A DNA stretch of 64,000 nucleotides. Source: Mycobacterium sp. ELW1. Its GTDB lineage: Bacteria; Actinomycetota; Actinomycetes; Mycobacteriales; Mycobacteriaceae. Of the stretch, positions 45,539 to 55,427 are shown piece after piece. The notes beneath the pieces are model-generated. The model was not told the DNA's origin. It did not search any database and saw nothing but the letters and a program-made list of their open reading frames with translations. Position 1 is the first letter of the stretch, and the number at the start of each line of letters is the position of its first letter. The stretch covers positions 2,046,001-2,110,000 of the forward strand of contig NZ_CP032155.1 of NCBI RefSeq assembly GCF_008329905.1, in the 5' to 3' direction. The position numbers and the translations under genes are program-made.

Positions 45539-46600
45539 ATGGATCAGCCGGTTCAACTCATCGGGCCCGACGGAACAGCGACGGCCGAAAGCCGATATCG
45601 CCGTGATCTGGCGCCGGAGACCCTAGCGTGGCTCTACGAGAATCTTGTTGTCGCGCGCGATCTCGACGTCGAGTTCGTCAATCTGCAGCGCCAGGGCGAA
45701 TTGGCGCTATACGCGTCGTGCCGGGGCCAGGAGGCCGCACAGATCGGCGCGGCGGCAGCACTGCGCAAGACCGACTGGTTGTTTCCGCAGTTTCGCGAAC
45801 TCGGTGTCTTCCTGGTTCGCGGGATCCCGCCCGCGAACGTGGCCGCGCTGTGGCGGGGCGCCTGGCACGGCGGGCTGGACTTCACGACCAAGTGCTGCGC
45901 ACCCGTCGCCATTCCCATTGCCACTCACACCGTGCACGCCGTCGGCGCAGCGATGGCTGCCCAACGGCTGGGCGAGGAGTCAGTGACGGTGGCATTCCTG
46001 GGCGACGGTGCCACCAGTGAAGGTGACACGCACGAGGCGATGAATCTGGCTGCCGTCGAGAAAGCACCGTGCATCTTCTACATCCAGAACAACCAGTGGG
46101 CCATCTCGGTTCCGGCGAGCCGCCAATACGCCGTGCCCACCCTCGCCCAGCGTGCGGCCGGTTACGGAATGCCCGGTATCCGGGTGGACGGCAACGACAT
46201 CCTGGCCTGCTTCGCGGTGATGAGTGAAGCCGCTGAACGGGCGCGGGGCGGGGGAGGACCCACGCTCATCGAGGCGATCACCTACCGGATGGAACCCCAC
46301 ACCACCTCCGACGACGCCACCCGATACCGGAGCGCCGAGGAGATCGCCTACTGGTCGGCCCGGGACCCGATCGCCCGATATCGCACCTATCTCCAACACC
46401 GCGACATCCTCACCGAGCGGATCGAGCATCGGGTGCACGCACGGTCGGCGCGGCTGCGGACCGAACTACGCGACGCGGTGGTGGGCGCCCCGGATCCGGA
46501 CGTGGACGAGCTGTTCGATCACGTCTACGCCGAGATCACGCCCGAATTGTCCGCGCAGCGTGAACAACTGCGCACCGAGCTGGCGGGAGGCCTGCGATGA
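45539..46600 (+). CDS. bkdA: Branched-chain 2-oxoacid dehydrogenase E1 alpha
   Basis: This 353-residue thiamine diphosphate subunit matches Rv2497c. The ThDP motif is GDGATSEGDTHEAMNLAAVEKAPCIFYIQNNQWAIS, beginning at about residue 157. ASCRGQEAAQIGAA and the phosphorylation-loop-like MEPHTTSDDATRYR are conserved E1-alpha regions. It oxidatively decarboxylates the 2-oxoacids from Leu, Ile and Val with bkdB, feeding acyl-CoAs to the preceding operon. It overlaps bkdB by 4 bases. Confidence 0.95.
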   Translation: MDQPVQLIGPDGTATAESRYRRDLAPETLAWLYENLVVARDLDVEFVNLQRQGELALYASCRGQEAAQIGAAAALRKTDWLFPQFRELGVFLVRGIPPANVAALWRGAWHGGLDFTTKCCAPVAIPIATHTVHAVGAAMAAQRLGEESVTVAFLGDGATSEGDTHEAMNLAAVEKAPCIFYIQNNQWAISVPASRQYAVPTLAQRAAGYGMPGIRVDGNDILACFAVMSEAAERARGGGGPTLIEAITYRMEPHTTSDDATRYRSAEEIAYWSARDPIARYRTYLQHRDILTERIEHRVHARSARLRTELRDAVVGAPDPDVDELFDHVYAEITPELSAQREQLRTELAGGLR

Positions 46601-47649
46601 CTCAGATCATCGAGCGACCGCCGATGCGCGGCGACGGCACGCCGGAACCTGACGGCCCCCTGCTGACCGAACTGCCCACCGTCAGCACCCTGACCATGGC
46701 GCAGGCGATCAACCGCGCCCTGCACGACGCAATGGCGGGCGATGACCGGGTACTGGTGTTCGGCGAAGATGTGGCCGACCTCGGCGGGGTGTTCCGAATC
46801 ACCGAGGGGCTGGCTGAAACCTTCGGCACCCAGCGTTGTTTCGACACACCGCTGGCCGAATCGGCGATCATCGGTGTCGCCGTCGGCCTGGCGATCCGCG
46901 GCTTCGTACCTGTCCCGGAGATCCAGTTCGACGGGTTCTCCTACCCGGCGTTCGACCAGATCGTCAGCCATCTCGCCAAGTACCGGATGCGTACCCGCGG
47001 CCAGGTCGACATGCCGGTCACGATCCGGATCCCGTCGTTCGGTGGTATCGGCGCCGTCGAGCACCACTCGGAATCCACGGAAACCTATTGGGTGCACACG
47101 GCGGGACTGAAAGTGGTTGTGCCGGCGACTCCCTCGGATGCCTACTGGCTGCTTCGCCATGCAATCGCAGCCCGCGATCCGGTGATCTACCTGGAACCCA
47201 AACGGCGATACTGGGGCCGTGAGGCGGTCGACCTCGCTGTGCCGGGGCCGCCGATAGGCAAGGCCGTCATTCGGCGGCCCGGCGACGACGTCACGGTGCT
47301 CACCTATGGCGGGCTGGTCGGCACCGCGGTGAACGCCGCCGAGATCGCCGATTGCAGCGTCGAGGTGATCGACCTGCGCTCGCTGAGCCCGCTCGACTTC
47401 GACACGGTGGCCGCGTCGGTTCGCAAGACGGGCCGGGCAATCGTCATGCACGAGGGACCCCGCACACTGGGCTTCGGAGCGGAGCTGGCCGCGCGGATCT
47501 CCGAGGAACTCTTCTACGATCTGGAGTCACCGGTGCTGCGGGCCACCGGATTTGACACTCCGTACCCGCCGGCGCGATTGGAGAAGCTCTGGCTGCCGGG
47601 TGTTGACCGGCTACTGGACTGCATCGAGAAAGCGATGCGACGGCCATGA
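46597..47649 (+). CDS. bkdB: Branched-chain 2-oxoacid dehydrogenase E1 beta
   Basis: This 350-residue transketolase-like subunit matches Rv2496c. It has [21 protein letters not shown], the [24 protein letters not shown] core, a potassium/ThDP-site [13 protein letters not shown], and the C-terminal [19 protein letters not shown]. It pairs with BkdA as a heterotetramer. An N-terminal extension of about 25 residues precedes the domain. ATGA overlaps on both sides point to coupled translation. Confidence 0.95.
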   Translation: MTQIIERPPMRGDGTPEPDGPLLTELPTVSTLTMAQAINRALHDAMAGDDRVLVFGEDVADLGGVFRITEGLAETFGTQRCFDTPLAESAIIGVAVGLAIRGFVPVPEIQFDGFSYPAFDQIVSHLAKYRMRTRGQVDMPVTIRIPSFGGIGAVEHHSESTETYWVHTAGLKVVVPATPSDAYWLLRHAIAARDPVIYLEPKRRYWGREAVDLAVPGPPIGKAVIRRPGDDVTVLTYGGLVGTAVNAAEIADCSVEVIDLRSLSPLDFDTVAASVRKTGRAIVMHEGPRTLGFGAELAARISEELFYDLESPVLRATGFDTPYPPARLEKLWLPGVDRLLDCIEKAMRRP

Positions 47650-48746
47650 GCGACTTTCTGGTGCCGGATCTGGGTGAGGGCCTCGAGGACGCGACGATCA
47701 CCAGTTGGGCCGTCGACGTCGGGGATGTGGTCGAACTCAACCAGACCCTGTGCACGGTCGAGACCAACAAAGCCGAAGTCGAGATTCCCAGCCCGTATGC
47801 CGGACGGGTTGCCCAGCTCGGTGGCGCCGAAGGCGAAACGCTGGCCGTGGGAACCCTTTTGGTGCGCATCGAGACTTCAGCGCGCGCACCGGTCCTGGTC
47901 GGCTACGGCATCGATGACGGCATGGACCGCAGCCGGCGGGCGCGTGCGGCCCCGAAGACCCGCAAGTTGGCCGCCGACCTCGCGGTGGACCTGAACGGGC
48001 TACGGCCGGGATCAGGCACCGACGGCGTGATCACCCGCGACGACGTGCTCGACGCGGCCGGTCCCGCCCCGGCGTCACAGAGCGTTCCGGTGCGCGGTGT
48101 GCAGGCCCGGATGGCCGCTCACATGTCGTTGTCCCGCAGCCGGATTCCCGATGCGCACGCCAGCGTTCAGGTGGATGGCACGTCGCTGCTGCGGCTCCGG
48201 GATCAGCTCGACGTGACGCCGTTCGTCCTGACGTTGCGGTTGCTGGTGATAGCCCTGGGCCGCCATCCCATGCTCAACGCCACCTGGCTGGAAGCCGAAG
48301 CGGGACCGGAGATCCGGTTACACCCCGATGTTCGGCTGGGTGTCGCGGTGGCCACCGAGCGGGGTCTGGTGGTTCCGGTCGTCGACACCCGTGCACGTTC
48401 CACCCGGCAGTTGGCGGCCGCTGTCGACGACGTGGTCGAGCGGGCCAGGGCAGGCACCTTGGCACCCACCCAGCTGAGTGGCTCGACGTTCACCGTGTCG
48501 AACTTCGGGGCGCTGGGTCTCGACGACGGGGTTCCGGTGATCAACTTTCCGGAGGCGGCGATCCTCGGGATGGGCTCACTGAAGCCGCGGGCGGTGGTCG
48601 TCGACGGCGCCGTCGTGGCGCGCCCGACGATGACACTCACCTGCGCATTCGACCACCGCATCGCCGATGGGGCGCAGGCCGCGGCGTTCCTCACGGATCT
48701 GCGGGGACTCATCGAGGCGCCGGAGACCGCGCTACTCGATCTCTAG
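47646..48746 (+). CDS. bkdC: Branched-chain 2-oxoacid dehydrogenase E2 (dihydrolipoyl acyltransferase)
   Basis: This 366-residue E2 matches Rv2495c. One lipoyl domain carries the lipoyl lysine in [17 protein letters not shown] short peripheral subunit-binding domain ([15 protein letters not shown]) follows, then the catalytic core with [16 protein letters not shown], whose His and Asp are the acyltransferase pair. No E3 gene is adjacent, so the shared lipoamide dehydrogenase must serve it. Confidence 0.95.
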   Translation: MSDFLVPDLGEGLEDATITSWAVDVGDVVELNQTLCTVETNKAEVEIPSPYAGRVAQLGGAEGETLAVGTLLVRIETSARAPVLVGYGIDDGMDRSRRARAAPKTRKLAADLAVDLNGLRPGSGTDGVITRDDVLDAAGPAPASQSVPVRGVQARMAAHMSLSRSRIPDAHASVQVDGTSLLRLRDQLDVTPFVLTLRLLVIALGRHPMLNATWLEAEAGPEIRLHPDVRLGVAVATERGLVVPVVDTRARSTRQLAAAVDDVVERARAGTLAPTQLSGSTFTVSNFGALGLDDGVPVINFPEAAILGMGSLKPRAVVVDGAVVARPTMTLTCAFDHRIADGAQAAAFLTDLRGLIEAPETALLDL

Positions 48747-48766
48747 GCCTGCGGCTCAGTCGCCGC

Positions 48767-48832
48767 CGAGCGTGTGGGAAGTCGTCGACATATCGACTGT
48801 TCACCACCGACAGCTCGCACGCTCGACGTCAG
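48767..48832. repeat. 66-bp repeat, copy 1
   Basis: This copy matches 49742-49807. The last 34 bases are identical and the whole has few mismatches. It includes CGAGCGTG near one end and CACGCTCG near the other, so it can fold. It ends exactly on the stop codon of the leftward DUF559-type gene. Confidence 0.85.
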
Positions 48833-49686
48833 AGTGGGCAGCCGGCGGCGCGCAGCTTGTTGGTGACACGCGCGATGATCACGTCGGGTCGTCCGAGCAT
48901 GTCGGCGCTGACCCGAATCACCACCCACCCCAGTGAATCCAGAATCGCGATGCGGTCGATGTCCCAGGAGCGCTGTCTGCCGTCGGTCCAGTGCTGCACG
49001 CCGTCGTATTCCACGGCGACCCGCCATTCCCGCCAGCCCATGTCGATGCGGATGACGACGTCGCCGTAGTCGTCGAAGAACTCGATCTGCGTCTCGGGTG
49101 GCGGTAGGCCTGCGCCGACCAAGAGCATGCGAAGTCTTGATTCGCGCGGTGATTCGGCGCAACCGTCGGCCAGCGTCAGCGCCGCACATAGCCGACGAAC
49201 ACCCCGCACGCCAGGGTTCGCCTCGGCGATTGCGCGGATGTCGTCGTGCTTGAGTCGGGTGGCATTCATCAGCGCATCGAGCAGGGGTACGGCCTCGCGC
49301 GGAGGAAGCCTGCGCCCGATGTCGAAGGCGGTGCGCGCAGCGGTGGTGACTCGCATGCCCTGCCGCAGACACACGTCGTCGTCTGCGATTGCGTACGAGT
49401 GCGCGACGAGGCCCGGGGATGTGTGCCGGTCGACGCGAATGATCTCCGCGGGCGCGTTGTCGTCCAACCATTTCGTGCCGTGGATCGCGGCCGCCGATCG
49501 TCCGGCCAGCACTACGTCGGGTCCGGCGAACAACCATGCCGCCCGCGCGCGCCGCAACGCCGTCAGCGGCAGCTCATTGGCGAGGTAGACATTGCGAAAT
49601 ACCGCGCGATAGCGGGTGCGCAGTTGGTAGTCGGTGAGCTGTCCGCTTCGGATCGCCGACATCCCGAGGAACGGTTGGTCCTGCAC
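48829..49686 (-). CDS. AbiEi/DUF559-type protein with Vsr-like endonuclease fold
   Basis: This 285-residue protein has an N-terminal helical region with LTDYQLRTRYRAVFRNVYLA and VVLAGRSAAAIHGTKWL, as in AbiEi-type transcription-linked antitoxins. Its C-terminal PD-(D/E)XK-like domain has DMGWREWRVAVEYDGVQHW and RIAILDSLGWVVIRV. The Asp, Glu and QHW pattern is that of DUF559/Vsr nucleases. Such orphan genes are numerous and variable in mycobacteria; their role is unsettled. No AbiEii nucleotidyltransferase partner is adjacent. Flanking 66-bp repeats suggest it moved as a unit. Confidence 0.8.
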   Translation of the reverse strand: MQDQPFLGMSAIRSGQLTDYQLRTRYRAVFRNVYLANELPLTALRRARAAWLFAGPDVVLAGRSAAAIHGTKWLDDNAPAEIIRVDRHTSPGLVAHSYAIADDDVCLRQGMRVTTAARTAFDIGRRLPPREAVPLLDALMNATRLKHDDIRAIAEANPGVRGVRRLCAALTLADGCAESPRESRLRMLLVGAGLPPPETQIEFFDDYGDVVIRIDMGWREWRVAVEYDGVQHWTDGRQRSWDIDRIAILDSLGWVVIRVSADMLGRPDVIIARVTNKLRAAGCPL

Positions 49687-49741
49687 ACCAACACCCTCGA
49701 CGAATCAGCGACCAGGCGAATACGTCCATCCCCAGCGTTGT

Positions 49742-49807
49742 CGAGCGTGGGACTTGTTGTCGACAAATCGACAGTTCACCACCGACAGCTCGCACGCTCG
49801 ACGTCAG
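49742..49807. repeat. 66-bp repeat, copy 2
   Basis: This is the partner of copy 1. Here GTCGAGCGTG (49740-49749) and CACGCTCGAC form a perfect 10-bp inverted repeat. It ends on the stop codon of the leftward echA gene, as copy 1 does for the DUF559-type gene. Confidence 0.85.
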
Positions 49808-50550
49808 CGTTGCTGTGCAGCGGCCAGCCTGGCCTTGAACTCCGGCGATTCGATGGAGGTGGCCTGGGGGCCCAGCTCGATGTCCTTGGCCGCCTCATGG
49901 TGGTCGGTGTCGAGGAAGCCGGGGATGGCGGTCGCGCGCATCGACGCCTTCGTCGACAGCACCACCTCACGCGGCGCGGCCGCGGGCCCGGCCGCCAGCG
50001 CGAGCGCAGCCGCAACGGGATCCTCGGCGACCGTCAGCGCAAGACCATGCCGTACGGCGGCCTCGGCGTCGAAGCGCATGCCGAACAGCAGCGCCGCGCG
50101 GGCGACCTGCGGGCCGACCGCGCGCTGCAGCATCCAGGTCGCTCCGCCGCCGGGGTGGATGCCGAGCTTCTGGAATCGCGGATCGAACAGTGCGTGCGGA
50201 CCCGCGATGCGGACGTCGGCGGCCAGCGCGAGGTTCAGCCCGGCACCGACGGCTGCGCCGTTGACGGCCGCGATGGTCGGCAATGTGCACCGGCCGACGG
50301 CCATGAACCCGGCGTAGATGCGCTCGAGTCCTTCTTTGGCGGCCGCGCCGAGGGCCGACAAGTCTGCGCCCGCGCAGAATGCCTTGCCCGCGCCGGTGAT
50401 CACCACGGCATGAGCCTCGGCCTCGGCCGCCGCGACGGCGTCGCGCAACTGCTGGGACATCGCGTCGGTGACGGCGTTGCGCCGGTCGGGATCATTGACA
50501 GTGATCAGCGCGACGCGATCGATGACCTCGTAAAGGACCAGGTCAGACAT
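49804..50550 (-). CDS. Enoyl-CoA hydratase/isomerase family protein (EchA14-like)
   Basis: This 248-residue crotonase-fold enzyme has oxyanion-hole motifs [16 protein letters not shown] and [23 protein letters not shown]. The catalytic-region [18 protein letters not shown] has no Glu at the usual hydratase position, Gly-rich instead, so isomerase or another crotonase activity is possible. Position suggests Rv2486 (echA14). It is divergent from the BTAD regulator. Confidence 0.88.
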   Translation of the reverse strand: MSDLVLYEVIDRVALITVNDPDRRNAVTDAMSQQLRDAVAAAEAEAHAVVITGAGKAFCAGADLSALGAAAKEGLERIYAGFMAVGRCTLPTIAAVNGAAVGAGLNLALAADVRIAGPHALFDPRFQKLGIHPGGGATWMLQRAVGPQVARAALLFGMRFDAEAAVRHGLALTVAEDPVAAALALAAGPAAAPREVVLSTKASMRATAIPGFLDTDHHEAAKDIELGPQATSIESPEFKARLAAAQQR

Positions 50551-50596
50551 TGTGAGTCTCCATCTTGGGGAGGCTAGCAGTTAGGGTCGGATCATC

Positions 50597-53500
50597 ATGG
50601 GGGCACCGCATCAGCAATCGGTTCGGGTAGCCGTCTTGGGTCCGGTCCGGGCCTGGCGCGATTCGACGCCGGTGGACGTGGGCGGACCGCGCCAGCGTTC
50701 CCTGCTGGCGCGCCTGGCGCTGGCCAAGGGCCAGGTGGTGTCGGTCGACCGCCTCATCGAGGATCTCTGGCACGGCGAACCCCCGCCGAAAGCGCTGTCT
50801 GCACTTCAGGCTTATGTCTCGCATCTGCGCCGGGTTCTCGAACCGGACCGCGTGCGGCGGGCCCCGGCCGAGATCATCGTCAGTGCCGCACCGGGTTATC
50901 GCCTGGCGTTGACCACCGATTCCGTCGACGCGTGGCGGTTCGACGAGCAGGTGCGGGCGGCGGAGGCCGAACCCGACCCGGCGCGGCGGGTCCAACTCCT
51001 CACCGCGGCCCTCGAGCAATGGGCCGGTGAACCCTACGCCGAGGTGTCCGACGCTGCCTGGGCCATCGCCGAAATCGCCCGCCTCGCGGAATTGCGGCTC
51101 GCTGCAATCGAATTGCGGGCGTCAGCCCAGCTGGCGCTGGGCCACCACAGTGCCGTGGTGGGTGCCCTGGAGCGGGTGGTCCTCGAACACCCCACCAGAG
51201 AGGGGCGGCCGCTATCCTGGCGACCGCGCTGTACCGGGCTGGTCGGCAGGCCGCCGCGTTGGCGGTGCTGCGCAGCACACGCGATCATCTCGCTGACGAG
51301 CTCGGACTCGAACCGGGGCGGGCGCTGCGCGATCTCGAACGCGACATTCTCAGCCACGCTGCGCATCTCGACGACGATCAGCCGGCGGCTCTGCCGCTTC
51401 CGCAGGCGCCGACTCCCATAACGAATATCGCCGAACCCGCAGCGCCCCATGGTCGTTCCCGTGAGCTGGCGACGATCGACGCCGCTGCCCACGACGCCCG
51501 CCTCGGCGGCAGCCGACTGGTGTGGGTCGCTGGCGAGGCAGGTGCCGGAAAGACCACCGTCACCGGCGCTGCCGCGGCTCGGTTGCGCACCGCCGGTTGG
51601 ATGGTCGCGGCCGGAAGGTGCCCAGAGGTCGACGGCGCGCCGCCGGGGTGGGCCTGGACGGAAGTGCTCAGGCACTTCGACGATTCCTTCGCCGCGGCTG
51701 ATCAACGGCATATCCGTGCCCTCGCGCCTTTGCTGCACGAGGCCGATGCCGACGCCGACGACCACAGCACTTTCTGGACAGCGCATGCCGTCGCGGATGT
51801 GATCGGCCGGTCTGCCGGCGTCCAACCGGTCGCGGTGCTCCTGGACGATCTGCACCGAACTGACGGCCTCACCCTGGAACTGCTGCGGTTGGTCGTCCAC
51901 GAATTGCAGGACCGACCGGTCCTCGTCGTGGCCACGTATCGGCCGTCGGAGTCGGGAACCGAATTGGCCGCCGCACGCGCGGCGCTCGCGGTGCGCACCG
52001 TCGCGCACCTGAGCATCGGCGGTTTGGGGGCGGAGGCGACGGCTGCGCTCGCCGCCGACTGCGGCTTGACCGATCTCACCGAGAACGAGTCACGGCTGTT
52101 GCATGACCGCACGGGCGGCAACCCGCTCTTCGTGCGGGAGCTCGCGCGTCTGATGATGTCGGAGGGAGTCGATACCGCACGGGTCGCGGTACCGGCAGGG
52201 GTGGGGGATGTGCTGCGGCGCAGACTCGTTCGCTTTCCCGGTGCGACGGTGACCGCACTGCGCCAGGCCGCCGTGCTCGGCCGGGAGATCGACGTCGATC
52301 TGCTCGCCGAACTGGCGCAGCGCGATCCCGACGATGTACTCGAGGCGCTGGAACCTGCGGTGCTTGGCGGTCTGCTGGAGGAGCCCGGCCCCGGCCGGGT
52401 CAGGTTCGCGCACGCGTTGGTGCGCGACACGCTCTACGAAGACACGTCCCTGCTGCGTCGCTCTCGTCTGCACGCGGCCGTGCTGGACCTGCTACTGCCC
52501 CGGCCGACGGATCCGGCGGCGCTGGCCTATCACGCGGTCGCGGCTGCGACACCGGCCACCGCGGCCGCCGCCGCCGAGCTGGCGATGGCCGCAGGCCGTG
52601 ACGCGGACCGGGTGGGTGCCCCTGCTGAGTCCGCCCGGCAATGGCAGTCCGCGGTCCGGATGCTCGAGCTGGCGAACCGCGCCGAGGCCGGGCCGCCGGA
52701 CGTCGAGCGAACCATCGAGGCCTACTGCGGATGGGTGGCCGCATCGGCTCGGGTCGGTGACGTGGTTGCCGCCCGTGATGCGCTGAAAGAGGCTCTGCCG
52801 CTTGCCGATGGGTCCGACGAACGCATCGCCCGGGTGTTGACGGCGTGGGATGCGCCGTTGATCTGGCGGGTTCGGGTCGATGATCAGGCCGACGCCGATA
52901 TCGTCGGCCCGTTGCAGCGAGTGCTCCGCGGCGAGCTGTCGCCGGAGGTCCGGGTGCGGCTGCTCACCACGTTGTTCGCCGAGTTGGAGGGCGCCGACCA
53001 TGATGCCGCGCTGGCGGCGAGCGCCGAGGCGCTCACGTTGGCGCGCGCACTGTTCGAACAAGATCCGCAGGTGCACGGCCGGCTGTTGTGCGCGGCGCTC
53101 AATGCTCGTGCCTATGCCGCGCTGGGTCCGGATCTGGCCCATGAGCGCGAGCAACTGACCGACGAATTCCTTTCCGTCGCTGAGGAAGCGGCAGCTGTCG
53201 ACTATCAGGCCGTCGCGCACTGGCTGGCGTTCCTCGCGGCGGCCGGCCGTTCCGATCTGGTTGCCGCCCTTGACCATGTCGACCTTGCGGTAGCCCGAGC
53301 CGGTACCGGGCAGCTGGCACCGCTGCTGACCGTGCTGGAGGTGTTCACCGCTCAGCTGAGCGTGCTGGCGGGCCGGATCGACGAAGGCGAGCGCCGCTAC
53401 ATCGCCGCTGCCCGCCAGTTGGCCGAGCAGGGCACGGCCAACGGCGCGCAGATGGGCCTGGTCGGCCGGTTCACCGCGGGTCTGGCCCGCGGAGAGCTGG

Positions 53501-53928
53501 CGCCGCTCGCCGACGACCTGCTGGCCGTGCACATGTACGTCTCGACGTCCATCGCCGACGGCGCCGTGCTGGCGCTGCTGAGCGCCGGACGCGAGGCCGA
53601 TGCCCGGCAGATCTGGGCGAACCGCGGGCCGGTCGAGCGGTCCTATTACTGGCTGGCCATGACCACGTTGCGGGCGCATGCCGCCGTCGCGCTCGGCGAC
53701 GCCGATGCCGCGACCCGGTGTGTTGAAGAACTGCAACCGTTTTCGGGCCGGATGGCCGGGTTGGACAACGGCAGCCTGCTGACCGGCCCGGTCGATGACG
53801 CACTGGCCGCGATCGCCGAGCTGCTGGGTGACGACGGCGAGGCGCGACGGTACCGGGCCGCCGCCGCCGCGCTGAGGACTCAGCTGGCGGCCGAGGCGGC
53901 CCGGCTCGTCGACCGAGTCAGCCGATGA
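50597..53928 (+). pseudogene. BTAD/AfsR-like ATPase transcriptional regulator with one-base frameshift
   Basis: The joined product is about 1110 residues. The winged-helix domain (RVAVLGPVRAWRDSTPVDVGG to PGYRLAL) is followed by a bacterial transcriptional activation domain, then an AAA/STAND ATPase with Walker A GEAGAGKTT and VLLDDLHRTDG. A long TPR-like helical C-terminus completes it. The frame breaks in the G run at 51202-51205. Adding one G restores REGAAAILATALYRAGR and full continuity. Either the regulator is inactive in this strain or the run is a sequencing slip; the downstream frame has no good start of its own. Related proteins are SARP-type activators. Confidence 0.85.
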
Positions 53929-54607
53929 ACACCTCGTTCTCGAATTTCCGGTGCCGCCACGCCAATACGGTCAACAGCAGACGGAGAACGGGACTGACTT
54001 CCTTGGCCAGTGCGGCCCGTTCGTCCTCGGTGGCCGCGCCCACCGTGCGTGGCCCGTCGAACGTCAGCCGGCCCGTCCGCTGAGCGGTCTTCTCCACGAC
54101 CTGCCAATCGGCGACCGACACATGCCGGCGGATCACCGGGAAGATGTCGCGCTCCTCTTCGGCGATGTGCTCGGTCAGCAGGTTGCGCAGATCGGCCAGC
54201 TCGGCGCCCAGCAGCGCGGCGGTGCGGCGATCACCACCGGCCACCCGGAATGCGTTCGCTCGATGCGTGATGATCTCCAGGCGCGGATCCAGTGCGGCGT
54301 GGTCGTCGGTGAGCTCGGTCAGGTCGACGATGTCTTTCGCGCAGGCGTCGATCACCGGCCACAGCACGGTGTCCTCGACGGTGTGGTGGTGGTGGATGGA
54401 TTCGCACAGCAGGTCGGTGTAGCGGGCGATCGCCTGGGCGCGCCGGGTCGAGCAGCGCTGCCGTCCCTCGCCGACGTCGGTCACCGTGGCGGCGAGGCGG
54501 CCGACGTCGGTGAGCATCGCCCGGTGCGCCAGCGTGATGCCCGTCAGGTCGGGCTCGGGGTCGTGGGGCTGGCGGGGGGTGACGGTGACGGGCTGTGGTG
54601 TTTTCAT
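53918..54607 (-). CDS. Hemerythrin-domain protein
   Basis: This 229-residue protein has the four-helix hemerythrin HHE fold: TGITLAHRAML (His), SIHHHHTVEDTVLWP (His, Glu), LTDDHAALDPR (His), TEHIAEEERDIFPVI (His, Glu). These would hold a di-iron site for O2, NO or redox sensing. The C-terminal 60 residues are unlike classic hemerythrins. Its stop is convergent with, and overlaps, the BTAD gene end. Confidence 0.88.
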   Translation of the reverse strand: MKTPQPVTVTPRQPHDPEPDLTGITLAHRAMLTDVGRLAATVTDVGEGRQRCSTRRAQAIARYTDLLCESIHHHHTVEDTVLWPVIDACAKDIVDLTELTDDHAALDPRLEIITHRANAFRVAGGDRRTAALLGAELADLRNLLTEHIAEEERDIFPVIRRHVSVADWQVVEKTAQRTGRLTFDGPRTVGAATEDERAALAKEVSPVLRLLLTVLAWRHRKFENEVFIG

Positions 54608-54628
54608 GCGATGACCATCGCTGGCTGC

Positions 54629-54656
54629 ACTTGCAAGACACTTGCGATCGACTTGC
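54629..54656. promoter_or_regulatory. Three ACTTGC direct repeats at 11-bp period
   Basis: ACTTGC occurs at 54629, 54640 and 54651, exactly one helical turn apart, in the gap between the divergent hemerythrin and isochorismatase-type genes. SARP/BTAD activators bind direct repeats with this period, and a BTAD regulator gene lies 0.7 kb away. Confidence 0.6.
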
Positions 54657-54764
54657 GGTCCGTCCAGGGAGATTGTTTACACCGCTGAAATGTTCACCCG
54701 CGCAATCGGCTGCCGGTTACGTTTCAATGAATCCGCCAGACCGCGCGGCAGAAGGGAACCACAG

Positions 54765-55424
54765 GTGGCAACGATCAACGCGGAGCCCTTCCCGCTCGAT
54801 ATCGACGTCGCGAGCACCGCGCTGGTGATCATCGACATGCAGCGTGACTTCGTGCTGCCCGGTGGGTTCGGTGAGGCGCTCGGCAACGACACCTCGCTTC
54901 TGCTGGCCGCCGTCGAACCGATCGAGCGGGTGCTGGCCCAGGCTCGCAAAATCGGCATGCTCGTCATCCATACCCGGGAGGGACACCGCCCCGACCTGAC
55001 CGATTGCCCGCCGGCCAAGCTGCACCGCGGCGGCAAGACGTTCATCGGCGAGCCGGGCCCCATGGGCCGCATCCTGGTTCGCGGCGAGCAGGGCCACGAC
55101 ATCATCGAGCAGCTGTATCCCATCGACGGTGAGCCGGTGATCGACAAGCCCGGCAAGGGCAGCTTTCACGCCACCGACCTCGGCCAGATCCTGGCTGACC
55201 GCGGTATCAAGACGCTGGTGGTCTGCGGGGTGACCACCGAGGTCTGCGTCCACACCACCGTTCGCGAAGCCAACGACCGCGGCTATGAATGCCTGGTGCT
55301 CAGCGACTGCGTGGCGTCGTATTTTCCGGAGTTCCAGCGGGTGGCGCTCGAGATGATCAAGGCGCAGGGCGCCATCTTCGGGTGGGTGGCCGATGCCGAC
55401 GAGTTCATCGCGGCGACATCCTGA
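54765..55424 (+). CDS. Isochorismatase-family cysteine hydrolase
   Basis: This 219-residue hydrolase has the triad Asp in [14 protein letters not shown], Lys in [13 protein letters not shown] and Cys in [18 protein letters not shown]. These features match the amidohydrolase branch (biuret hydrolase, ureidoacrylate hydrolase, N-carbamoyl compounds) rather than true isochorismatases. GTG 54765 follows CCACAG. It leads an operon with fdrA, DUF1116 and carbamate kinase, so the substrate is probably a carbamoyl- or ureido-type amide. The exact compound is unknown. Confidence 0.88.
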   Translation: MATINAEPFPLDIDVASTALVIIDMQRDFVLPGGFGEALGNDTSLLLAAVEPIERVLAQARKIGMLVIHTREGHRPDLTDCPPAKLHRGGKTFIGEPGPMGRILVRGEQGHDIIEQLYPIDGEPVIDKPGKGSFHATDLGQILADRGIKTLVVCGVTTEVCVHTTVREANDRGYECLVLSDCVASYFPEFQRVALEMIKAQGAIFGWVADADEFIAATS

Positions 55425-55427
55425 CGC

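Noticed and set aside
48767..49807. Insertion sequence around the DUF559-type gene
   Set aside because: No transposase and no IS-type terminal inverted repeats with target duplication; the flanking repeats are direct and stop-codon linked.
49246..50577. Long frame antisense to the DUF559-type gene and echA
   Set aside because: Spans two real genes and the 66-bp repeat with no recognisable protein features.
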